From: Candidatus Sericytochromatia bacterium
Lineage (GTDB): Bacteria; Cyanobacteriota; Sericytochromatia; JACMPN01
Length of the DNA: 9,889 bases
Direction: 5' to 3'
Assembly: GCA_014377495.1 (NCBI GenBank)
Contig: JACMPN010000496.1
Coordinates: 1-9,889 of the forward strand
The translations under genes were made by a program, and so were the position numbers. The first letter of the stretch is position 1. Each line of letters starts with the position of its first letter. Under the pieces are notes generated by a model. That model was not told where the DNA came from. It ran no database searches and was given only the letters and a program-made list of their open reading frames with translations. Of the stretch, positions 1 to 6,353 are shown piece by piece.

Positions 1-571
1 CCAAAAGGCGGGTCGTGCCGTCGTCCGGGGCCATGAAGGTCCGCTCGAACGCCGCAATCGCCTTGCCGATGCGCTCGGGGGTCACAGCCCCACCATAGAG
101 CGTGCGGAACTGGGTCTCGTAAACGGGGATGGCCTGCAGGCGAGCCGTCAATGTCGGCAACGGCATGGCCATCTCGTCGGGGGCCTGGATTGGACCGAGT
201 GCCTGCGCTTCGAGGGTCGCCATGCGCCCGTCCCAGAACTGGAACGGTTGCCGACCTGAACTGAGGATCGTCGGGACATTGCGCCCGCCCTTGAGGCCGC
301 CGACTCCGGTGGCGACTTTGCTGTTGCCGGCAAAGCCGAGCTTGGGATCGTGGCAGGTGGCGCAACTGATCGAGCTGTCGATGGACAGACGTGGGTCGAA
401 GAAAAGTTGTCTGCCGAGGGCGATTTCAGCCGCAGCAAGACCGGTCGTCTCCGAGTGAGCGACCATCAGCTGGGGTGCGGCCGGTAGGGGCCGGGACATC
501 GACTGGGCACAGCCACTAACCAGGGTCAGCGCCGCCAGCGTCGTCAGGGAACAGACAGCCGTTGTCCGCAC
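1..571 (-). CDS. Di-heme cytochrome c peroxidase / MauG-family lipoprotein, 3' part outside window
   Basis: Predicted periplasmic c-type cytochrome of the bacterial CcpA/MauG family, which reduces hydrogen peroxide or oxidises substrates with two covalent hemes. About 190 codons are visible. The first heme site is CATCH (Cys70, Cys73, His74), preceded by GRQLFFDPRLS and followed by LGFAG, NVPTIL, FQFWDGR and LEAQALGPIQ, all typical of the N-terminal heme domain. The second heme domain should lie beyond base 1. I chose the GTG start at 571 because GAGGAGG (583-577) sits 5 nt upstream and it gives a lipoprotein signal with lipobox VSGC (Cys21), which suggests a lipid-anchored enzyme. An in-frame ATG at 589 would place acidic residues (MCEEDAV) before the hydrophobic stretch and lacks such a ribosome site. 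It is transcribed divergently from the antiporter gene. The family call is firm; peroxidase versus MauG-like oxidase cannot be decided from this half. Confidence 0.88.
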   Translation of the reverse strand, partial: MRTTAVCSLTTLAALTLVSGCAQSMSRPLPAAPQLMVAHSETTGLAAAEIALGRQLFFDPRLSIDSSISCATCHDPKLGFAGNSKVATGVGGLKGGRNVPTILSSGRQPFQFWDGRMATLEAQALGPIQAPDEMAMPLPTLTARLQAIPVYETQFRTLYGGAVTPERIGKAIAAFERTFMAPDDGTTRLL

Positions 572-859
572 CGCATCCTCCTCGCACATGACCCATCACA
601 CACCCTGTGACCACGCTCACGGGTTAAGCCCAGTTTACGAAAAACCGATCGTTCTGCCAAGCCGACCAATCCCTCGGGAACCGACACCCTGCCGGGTCAT
701 CGCCAAAGCCTTATCACCGTGATCTGGTTAAACCTTGCTTAAGGGGTGGTGATGACTTTTGTCTGGGGCCTGCCGCATTGGGCACCACCCGGGCTGAAAT
801 GGTCCCGGCCTGGAAAGACGCCACGGGCTCCGCTACGCTGCGGGCATTCGAGGCACTAG
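572..859. other. Divergent intergenic region between peroxidase and antiporter
   Basis: About 290 nt with no convincing gene. It holds the minus-strand promoter candidate at 660-632. On the antiporter side it holds an 8-bp inverted repeat, GGGTGGTG (744-751) with CACCACCC (783-790), separated by 31 nt, which could be an operator or leader hairpin. I found no clear -35/-10 pair for the antiporter. An AT-richer patch (TTAAACCTTGCTTAAGG, about 728-744) is the most likely place for one. Confidence 0.4.
632..660 (-). promoter_or_regulatory. Candidate sigma70-type promoter for the cytochrome peroxidase gene
   Basis: Read on the minus strand, TTGGCA (660-655) is followed after exactly 17 nt by TAAACT (637-632). 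These match the -35 and -10 consensus at 5/6 and 4/6 positions. A transcript would start near 625, leaving a leader of about 54 nt before the GTG at 571. Spacing and placement are good; activity is inferred. Confidence 0.45.
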
Positions 860-2269
860 ATGAGGATGGCATCCGTGGCGGCAACCGATCCCGAACCGTT
901 TCAGCCCAGCTGGCGGGCCGTGACCCTGGGCTACGTCCTCATGCTGCTGGCTGCCCTGGGCATCGTCGCCCTGATCCTGTGCGCCGGCAAAGGTTTGAGT
1001 GCACCCTTCGACATGGCCGCCGCCAGTGTCGTGCCGGCCAAGCCCGCAGCGGTGAACCCCCTGCTGCACACACTATTGGCCCTGGCCCTGATCATCGGGG
1101 CCTCACGGGCGGTTGGGTGGCTCTTTCAGCGACTGCAGCAACCTGCCGTCGTCGGTGAAATCGTGGCCGGTCTGTTGATCGGTCCGTCATTGCTGGGGTG
1201 GCTGGCCCCCGGCGTCTCGGCCTGGGTATTTCCGGCGGCGATCATGCCGGGCCTCGGGCTCATCGCCCAAGTCGGCATCAACCTGTTCCTGTTTCTGGTG
1301 GGTGTGGAGCTGGATCCCGCCCGCCTGCGCCAATCGGCCAAGACCGCCGTGGCGATTTCCCACGCCAGCATCGTTGTCCCGTTCGTGCTCGGCGCGGGAC
1401 TGGCCCTGGGCCTTTTCCCGGTCTTTGGGGTCGGGACCGTCTCCTTTGGCGTGTTTGCCCTGTTTATGGGCGTGGCCATGGCGATCACCGCGTTTCCGGT
1501 CCTGGCCCGCATCCTCACCGATCGCTCGCTCCACCGGACACCCATCGGCGAGATGGCCCTGACCTGTGCGGCGATCAACGACGTCACCGCCTGGTGCGTA
1601 CTGGCTTTGATCGTCGGCATCGCCCAATCGAACACCCAGGGTCTCGGGCCAATGGCGCTCGGCATGGCCGGTTATGTGGCGGTGATGATGGGGCTCGTCC
1701 GGCCCTGGCTGGCCAGGCTGGCGCCTGCAGGCAGGCCACAGCATCCCGTCACCGCCAGTGTTCAGGTGGCCGTGCTGGTGGGACTGTTGCTTTCGGCTGC
1801 GGCGACGGAGGCGATCGGGCTGCATGCCCTCTTCGGCGGGTTCTTTTTCGGCGTGCTCGTGCCGGCCGACAGTGCGCTGGCCCATGCCGTGCAGCAGCGT
1901 TGGCACGATCTGATCGGCATCCTGCTCTTGCCCGTGTTTTTTGCCCTGACGGGCCTCAAGACCAGCATCGGCCTGGTGACGGGTGTCGATCAATGGCTCT
2001 GGTGTGCGGCGATCATCGTCGTTGCGTCGATTGGCAAGTTCGGCGGCACGTACCTGGCGGCACGGTTGACGGGAAAGACGGCCAGGCAGGGGGCAGCGCT
2101 CGGCGTGCTGATGAACACGCGCGGCCTGATGGAACTGGTCGTTCTGAACATCGGGCTGGAGCTCGGGGTCATTTCCCCCACGGTCTTTGCCATGATGGTC
2201 CTGATGGCTGTGGTGACGACCTTGGCGACCAGTCCATTGCTCGTGCGCATATTGAGGGTCGGGGGCTGA
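860..2269 (+). CDS. CPA2-family (CHX/KefB-like) cation:proton antiporter
   Basis: Inner-membrane monovalent cation/H+ antiporter of the CPA2 superfamily, which exchanges K+ or Na+ for protons in pH and ion homeostasis. The 469-residue protein is almost entirely hydrophobic segments. Family marks are QPAVVGEIVAGLLIGPSLLG near residue 94, ITAFPVLARIL from residue 209, the ion-binding Asn-Asp pair (N240, D241) in CAAINDVTAW, and MNTRGLMELVVLNIGLELG near the end. The TRG motif and ND pair resemble the plant/fungal CHX/KHA1 branch. An extra N-terminal membrane helix (about 22-43) is joined to the core by a short polar loop. The protein ends just after the last helix, so no RCK/TrkA-N nucleotide-binding regulatory domain is present. 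The ATG at 860 has GAGG (850-853) 6 nt upstream. The cation specificity cannot be read from sequence. Confidence 0.9.
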   Translation: MRMASVAATDPEPFQPSWRAVTLGYVLMLLAALGIVALILCAGKGLSAPFDMAAASVVPAKPAAVNPLLHTLLALALIIGASRAVGWLFQRLQQPAVVGEIVAGLLIGPSLLGWLAPGVSAWVFPAAIMPGLGLIAQVGINLFLFLVGVELDPARLRQSAKTAVAISHASIVVPFVLGAGLALGLFPVFGVGTVSFGVFALFMGVAMAITAFPVLARILTDRSLHRTPIGEMALTCAAINDVTAWCVLALIVGIAQSNTQGLGPMALGMAGYVAVMMGLVRPWLARLAPAGRPQHPVTASVQVAVLVGLLLSAAATEAIGLHALFGGFFFGVLVPADSALAHAVQQRWHDLIGILLLPVFFALTGLKTSIGLVTGVDQWLWCAAIIVVASIGKFGGTYLAARLTGKTARQGAALGVLMNTRGLMELVVLNIGLELGVISPTVFAMMVLMAVVTTLATSPLLVRILRVGG

Positions 2270-2353
2270 GTGTCGCCAAACGCCACAGAGTGAGCCGCAG
2301 CGCCGTACGGGATGGTGGATCTGGTAGGCTGTATAAGGAAGAAGGCCTTAATC

Positions 2354-3601
2354 ATGCATGAAAACGACCAGGAAACGCCGATCGCCATTGTCGTCGGTGT
2401 CGCCTTACCCGGGACGAGCCGCGACCGAGTGGAAGAACATCTCGACGAATTGGTCCAACTTGCCGATACGGCCGGCTTTGCTGTGCCGGCCCGGCTGACC
2501 CAGGACCGCGACCGTCCCGACTCGTCCACCTTCATCGGCACCGGCAAGGTCGAGGAATTGCGGGACCTGCTGGCCATCCACGGCGCCAATACGGCGCTGT
2601 TCGACGATGAGCTGGCCCCCGCCCACATGAAGAATCTGGAAAAGCGTCTCGGCGTGACGGTCATCGACCGGACAGGGCTGATTTTGGCGATTTTTGCCCA
2701 ACGGGCCCGCACCCGGGAAGCCCGCACCCAGGTCGAGCTGGCCCGGATGCAGTATCAGTTGCCCCGCCTGACCCGCATGTGGACCCATTTATCTCGGCAA
2801 AAGGGCGGCATCGGCATGCGCGGCGGCGAAGGCGAGTCCCAGCTCGAAGTCGACCGTCGGATGATCAAGAAGAAAATCGCCGACTTGCAGGAAGAGCTGG
2901 GCAAAATCAGCACCCAGTTGGAGACCCGCCGCCGGGGCCGTGAAGGCTTCTACCGGGTTGCCATCGTCGGCTATACCAACGCCGGCAAGTCCACGTTGCT
3001 GAACGCCTTGACCCGGGCCGGCGTCCTGGCCGAGGATCGGCTCTTTGCCACCCTGGATCCGACGACCCAGAAGCTGACCCTGCCGGATGGCGGTGAAGTC
3101 CTCCTGACGGACACGGTCGGTTTCATCCGCAAGCTGCCCCATCTGCTGGTGGCGTCGTTTCGTTCCACGTTGGCCGAGGCCTGCGATGCGGACCTGTTAC
3201 TGCATGTCGTCGACGCCAGTCACACCCATTTCCTCGATCACATCCGGGCGACCGAAGAAGTCCTGGCTGAGATCGGTGCCGGAGACAAACCGCATCTGCT
3301 CGTCCTGAACAAGGTCGACCGGCTGGACGGCCCCGTCCCGGCCACGACCCTGCCTTCAGTCGGGATCAGTGCCATCACTGGCCAGGGCCTGGACGAGCTG
3401 TTACAGGCGATCGTCGGCTACCGCGAAGCCGCTCATCACGTCACTCAGATCGTCCTGCCGGCAGCCGATGGGGCGAATCTCGCCCTGATCCACCGGGAAG
3501 CACAGGTGATCGAGACCGTCATGGATGGCGACGAAGTCCACCTGAAGATCAAGGCCTCCAAAGAGGTCATGGGACGGTTACGGCACTTACTTCCTACCTG
3601 A
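2354..3601 (+). CDS. hflX: Ribosome-associated GTPase HflX
   Basis: HflX is a cytoplasmic TRAFAC-class GTPase that binds the 50S subunit and splits stalled or hibernating ribosomes, notably under heat and other stress. The 415-residue protein has the N-terminal HflX domain (to about 155), the glycine-rich signature GGEGESQLEVDRR from residue 157, a charged helical linker (about 170-200), and a G domain. In the G domain the P-loop GYTNAGKST is at 206-214, FATLDPTTQ follows as the switch I region, DTVGF is at 253-257 and NKVD at 319-322. Length is normal. I chose the ATG at 2354 (MHENDQET) because AAGGAAGAAGG (2335-2345) lies 8 nt upstream. An in-frame ATG at 2312 would add 14 residues but has no good ribosome site. 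It lies 84 nt after the antiporter stop, so it may be co-transcribed or independent. No hfq or hflKC gene is adjacent. Confidence 0.95.
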   Translation: MHENDQETPIAIVVGVALPGTSRDRVEEHLDELVQLADTAGFAVPARLTQDRDRPDSSTFIGTGKVEELRDLLAIHGANTALFDDELAPAHMKNLEKRLGVTVIDRTGLILAIFAQRARTREARTQVELARMQYQLPRLTRMWTHLSRQKGGIGMRGGEGESQLEVDRRMIKKKIADLQEELGKISTQLETRRRGREGFYRVAIVGYTNAGKSTLLNALTRAGVLAEDRLFATLDPTTQKLTLPDGGEVLLTDTVGFIRKLPHLLVASFRSTLAEACDADLLLHVVDASHTHFLDHIRATEEVLAEIGAGDKPHLLVLNKVDRLDGPVPATTLPSVGISAITGQGLDELLQAIVGYREAAHHVTQIVLPAADGANLALIHREAQVIETVMDGDEVHLKIKASKEVMGRLRHLLPT

Positions 3602-3618
3602 ACCGGTTTCCCACAAGG

Positions 3619-3631
3619 GATTTGAAAGCAA
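3619..3631 (+). promoter_or_regulatory. Possible relic Ada-box-like motif upstream of the alkylation-repair genes
   Basis: The sequence GAT-N6-GCAA differs at one base from the AAT-N6-GCAA spacing recognised by methylated E. coli Ada. It lies about 80 nt before the ada-like start, in the 108-nt gap after hflX. I saw no well-spaced -35/-10 pair beside it. A seven-base match can occur by chance, so this is weak; context is the only reason to list it. Confidence 0.15.
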
Positions 3632-3709
3632 TCCCCGGAGTGTGCGCCCCGTTTCCCGGTAGCATCATGCCCGCATTGCATGAAGCCGTTCGACTGCGAG
3701 GGATGCCAC

Positions 3710-4564
3710 ATGAGCACACGACAGACAAACGACATAGCAGGCAGTGACTACGTCACCGCCGATGGGCGACGGCTTGCATTGCAGCAGCGGGCGCCGTCTG
3801 CAGACGGTCAGTGCGTCTGTTCCGTGGCGGCGACGGACGTGTTTTGTCGGCCCACCTGTCCGTCACGGCCGGCGCTCCGCAAAACCGTCGCCTTTCACGA
3901 TACCGATGCTGTCCTGGCGGGGTTCCGTCCGTGCAAGCGCTGTCGCCCCGATGAGGCCTTGCCGCAGTCGCGTCACGCCGAGGCTGTCACCCAAGCCTGC
4001 CGCCTGATCGAGGCCGCCGATGCCCTTGGGATGAAGCCCGGCGACTATCAGCGTGGTGGCCTGGGTGTCGACATCCGATTCACCATCACCACGTCTCTGC
4101 ACGGCTCGGTTCTGGTCGCCGGAACCGACAGGGGCATTTGTTCCGTCCGGTTTGGCGACGATCCGGCGGCATTGACCGAGGAATTGCAAGCGAACTTCCT
4201 GCTGGCCACCATCGTTCCTGCCGACCGTGCGTTCGGGGACTGGGTCGACACCGTCCTGACGCAGATCGCCCATCCGGGTCAGACGGTCGATTTGCCCTTG
4301 GATATCCAGGGCACGGCTTTTCGGCAGCGGGTGTGGCAAATTTTACGGGACATCCCGCTGGGACAGACCGCCAGCGATACCGGGATTGCCCAAAGGATCG
4401 GCCAGCCCACGGCCGCCAGGGCTGTCGCCGGCGCCTGTGCCAGCAACCCGGTCGCCGTGATCGTACCGTGTCATCGGGCGGTCAGGACCGATGGCGGTCT
4501 CAGTGGCTATCGCTGGGGGATCGATCGTAAACGGGCGCTGTTGGAGCAGGAGGGCGCATTTTGA
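3710..4564 (+). CDS. ada: Ada-like methylated-DNA-[protein] cysteine methyltransferase lacking the AraC HTH domain
   Basis: Homologue of Ada, the suicide protein that takes methyl groups from phosphotriesters (N-terminal Zn domain) and from O6-methylguanine (C-terminal domain). The 284-residue protein has the Zn/acceptor cysteines C46, C50, C75 and C78 in CRPTC and FRPCKRC, a short join at about 97-117, then an Ogt-type domain with active-site VPCHR (C254), Arg finger R237, N246, Y267 and E281. From memory, the usual Ada is about 350 residues and has an AraC helix-turn-helix between ACRLIE and ADxLGMTPxxYRxGG. Here ACRLIEAA runs directly into DALGMKPGDYQRGG, so about 65-70 residues are absent in frame. 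D223 replaces the Tyr expected after Thr-x-Ser (human MGMT Tyr114), and the N-domain VRTTG motif reads VAATD. The ATG at 3710 has GAGGG (3698-3702) 7 nt upstream; an in-frame ATG at 3680 adds 10 residues. The end overlaps the next gene. It could be a working DNA-repair protein without regulatory function, or an Ada in decay. Confidence 0.9.
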   Translation: MSTRQTNDIAGSDYVTADGRRLALQQRAPSADGQCVCSVAATDVFCRPTCPSRPALRKTVAFHDTDAVLAGFRPCKRCRPDEALPQSRHAEAVTQACRLIEAADALGMKPGDYQRGGLGVDIRFTITTSLHGSVLVAGTDRGICSVRFGDDPAALTEELQANFLLATIVPADRAFGDWVDTVLTQIAHPGQTVDLPLDIQGTAFRQRVWQILRDIPLGQTASDTGIAQRIGQPTAARAVAGACASNPVAVIVPCHRAVRTDGGLSGYRWGIDRKRALLEQEGAF

Positions 4565-5328
4565 GACACCAACCGACCATCGCAGAAACGTCGATGCCCG
4601 TCCTGGCGACATCGGCCGGAAAGCCCCTGGGCGCGCGCATCGCCTGTCTCGATTGGGCGGCCCTGACAGACGGGTTGGACAAACGGGGCTACGCCACGAC
4701 AGGACCACTGCTGACGGCGGCGGAGTGTGCCGGCCTGATTGAGCTCTACAGTCGGGACAACGTCTTTCGCAGCCGCATCGTGATGGCCCGGCATGGCTAC
4801 GGTCAAGGCGAGTACCAGTATTTTGCCTATCCGCTGCCGCTCCTTGTCAGCGATGTGCGGACCACGTGTTACGAACACCTGGTCCCGCTCGCCAATCGCT
4901 GGGCCGAAGCCATGAAGCTGGAGACACGCTATCCGGCACGACACGGGGAGATGATTGCCCGCTGCCATGAAGCAGGTCAGATGCGACCGACGCCCCTGAT
5001 CCTGAAATACGGGACGGACGATTACAACTGCCTGCATCAGGACCTGTACGGCGAACATCTGTTTCCTATCCAGGTGGCTTTTTTGCTCAGCCGGCCGCAG
5101 TCGGATTTCGACGGCGGTGAATTTGTTTTGGTCGAACAGCGAGCTAGGATGCAGTCCCGGCCCGAGGTTGTGCCGCTCGTCCAGGGTGAAGCCGTGATGT
5201 TCGCCGTGAATCAGCGTCCGGTCCAGGAAAAAAACGGGCCCTACAGGGTCACCATGCGGCATGGCGTCAGCCGGATCCGCTCGGGCAACCGCTATACGAT
5301 GGGCGTGATTTTTCACGACGCCACATGA
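4561..5328 (+). CDS. 2-oxoglutarate/Fe(II)-dependent oxygenase, PF09859-type (proposed DNA dealkylation)
   Basis: Predicted cytoplasmic double-stranded beta-helix dioxygenase of the family described in Pfam (PF09859) as acting in oxidative demethylation of damaged DNA, a role proposed by analogy to AlkB. Visible in the 255 residues are LKYGTDDYNCLHQD with the metal ligands H159 and D161, the distal ligand H234 in MRHGVS, and R244 in NRYTMGVIFHDA as the likely 2-oxoglutarate carboxylate ligand. FDGGEFVL and GEAVMFAVNQRPV are further family stretches. The start is TTG at 4561, whose TTGA overlaps the ada stop, with AGGAGG (4548-4553) 7 nt upstream inside ada. An ATG at 4594 (residue 12) is in frame but has only weak Shine-Dalgarno. 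The 4-nt overlaps on both sides suggest translational coupling. The family is clear; the true substrate is inferred from neighbours. Confidence 0.85.
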   Translation: MRHQPTIAETSMPVLATSAGKPLGARIACLDWAALTDGLDKRGYATTGPLLTAAECAGLIELYSRDNVFRSRIVMARHGYGQGEYQYFAYPLPLLVSDVRTTCYEHLVPLANRWAEAMKLETRYPARHGEMIARCHEAGQMRPTPLILKYGTDDYNCLHQDLYGEHLFPIQVAFLLSRPQSDFDGGEFVLVEQRARMQSRPEVVPLVQGEAVMFAVNQRPVQEKNGPYRVTMRHGVSRIRSGNRYTMGVIFHDAT

Positions 5329-6221
5329 GTGCCACCGTTGCATTTGGCGTGGCATTGCCGGCAGGGTATCGGGACCGGGAGGTGTTGGCCTTTCAGCGGC
5401 GTGATCCGGAGGCGATCGCCGAGGTCGTGACAGAGGGTCATATCCGCAAAGGCTGCGTCATCGACGGCATGCCGGTTGTGCTGGATATCGCCTGGCAGGG
5501 CACAGCGGCCCAATGTCAGGCACTGGTCGACGGACAATTGGGCCCCACCGGACCGGCCCAGTTGCAGCATGCGGTCCAAAATATGCTGGCCCTGCGAATT
5601 GATCCTGCGGCGTTCGAGGCGTTTGCTCAGGACGATCCCCGGCTGGGCCCGGTAATCCAAAAACAAACCGGCCTGCGCATTCCTCAGACTGCCACAACGT
5701 TCGAGGCGTTGACCTGGGCGATCATGGGCCAACAAATCAATGTGGCGTTTGCCGCAACATTGCGCCGGTCACTCATCGTCCTGTCCGGCCGGCGCCATAG
5801 CAGCGGTTTGTGGTGTTATCCGGATGCCGCCGATGTTGCCGGCGTCAGTGTCGAGGCGCTGATGCAGCGGCAGTTCTCCCGGGCGAAAGCGGAGACCCTG
5901 GTGCGGGTGGCCCAGCTCGCTGCAAATGGCAAGTTACCGTTGATCGACTGGCAGGATCAGCTGCCGGCGGAAGCGGGGGCGCTGTTGCTGGCGATCAAGG
6001 GGATCGGACCATGGACGGTCAATTACACGCTGCTGCGTGGTTTCGGCCTAGCCGACTGCTCGCTGCATGGCGATGCGGCAATCCAATCTGCGCTGACCCG
6101 GCTGGACGGAACCCTGCCGAAAGTTGATGCGCCTCAGGCGCAACGCATCCTGGAAAGGTACACGCCGCACCGTTCGATGGCAGCTGCCCACCTCTGGGCC
6201 AGTCTGCACCTGACGGCTTAG
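5325..6221 (+). CDS. alkA: DNA-3-methyladenine glycosylase II (AlkA-type, HhH-GPD)
   Basis: Base-excision-repair glycosylase that removes 3-methyladenine and other alkylated bases from DNA. The 298-residue protein has an AlkA-like N-terminal domain (about 5-115) with FQRRDPEAIAEV and a central TFEALTWAIMGQQINVAFA helix pair. The helix-hairpin-helix is LLAIKGIGPWTVNY, with W230 matching E. coli Trp218, and the catalytic Asp is D250, exactly 20 residues later as in E. coli AlkA (Asp238). Length agrees with the family (E. coli 282). The ATG overlaps the oxygenase stop as ATGA, and no strong ribosome site precedes it, so translation probably depends on coupling with the gene upstream. It is the last gene of the repair cluster and faces the minus-strand gene ending at 6354, with the large hairpin between them. 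In E. coli, alkA belongs to the Ada regulon; here the local Ada appears unable to bind DNA in the same way. Confidence 0.93.
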   Translation: MSATVAFGVALPAGYRDREVLAFQRRDPEAIAEVVTEGHIRKGCVIDGMPVVLDIAWQGTAAQCQALVDGQLGPTGPAQLQHAVQNMLALRIDPAAFEAFAQDDPRLGPVIQKQTGLRIPQTATTFEALTWAIMGQQINVAFAATLRRSLIVLSGRRHSSGLWCYPDAADVAGVSVEALMQRQFSRAKAETLVRVAQLAANGKLPLIDWQDQLPAEAGALLLAIKGIGPWTVNYTLLRGFGLADCSLHGDAAIQSALTRLDGTLPKVDAPQAQRILERYTPHRSMAAAHLWASLHLTA

Positions 6222-6249
6222 GGCACTAGCGCCTGCGGTGGTTGCGATC

Positions 6250-6264
6250 GTTGCCACAGGCAAC
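6250..6264. repeat. Small hairpin preceding the large inverted repeat
   Basis: GTTGCC (6250-6255), loop ACA, GGCAAC (6259-6264): a perfect 6-bp stem that ends one base before the 28-bp inverted repeat and lies 28 nt after the alkA stop. It may form part of the same 3' end structure. Confidence 0.55.
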
Positions 6265-6265
6265 A

Positions 6266-6324
6266 GGCCGTGGGACGCAACACAGGGGGAGCCACGGGCT
6301 CCCCCTGTGTTGCGTCCCACGGCC
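6266..6324. terminator. Perfect 28-bp inverted repeat with 3-nt loop, likely bidirectional terminator
   Basis: The left arm 6266-6293 and right arm 6297-6324 are exact reverse complements over 28 bp with loop ACG (6294-6296). It lies between convergent genes, 44 nt after the alkA stop and 29 nt from the minus-strand stop at 6354, which is the expected place for a shared terminator. No T-run follows the stem on either strand, so it is not a classical intrinsic terminator. It may block transcripts by stem stability alone, protect 3' ends, or be a copy of a palindromic repeat element. Confidence 0.7.
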
Positions 6325-6353
6325 ATCAGGTGTTGGTGGCGGATCGGCCGTGA

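Noticed and set aside
2331..2337. GTATAAG as -10 box for hflX
   Set aside because: It abuts the Shine-Dalgarno sequence and has no -35 at the right distance.
1198..2361. Long plus-strand open frame (387 codons) overlapping the antiporter
   Set aside because: It is rich in Arg, Gly, His and Pro with no domain; it is the out-of-frame shadow of the antiporter, as expected in high-GC DNA.
4507..5355. 282-codon antisense frame across the oxygenase
   Set aside because: Shadow of the real gene; no motif, and the opposite strand has clear metal-ligand signatures.
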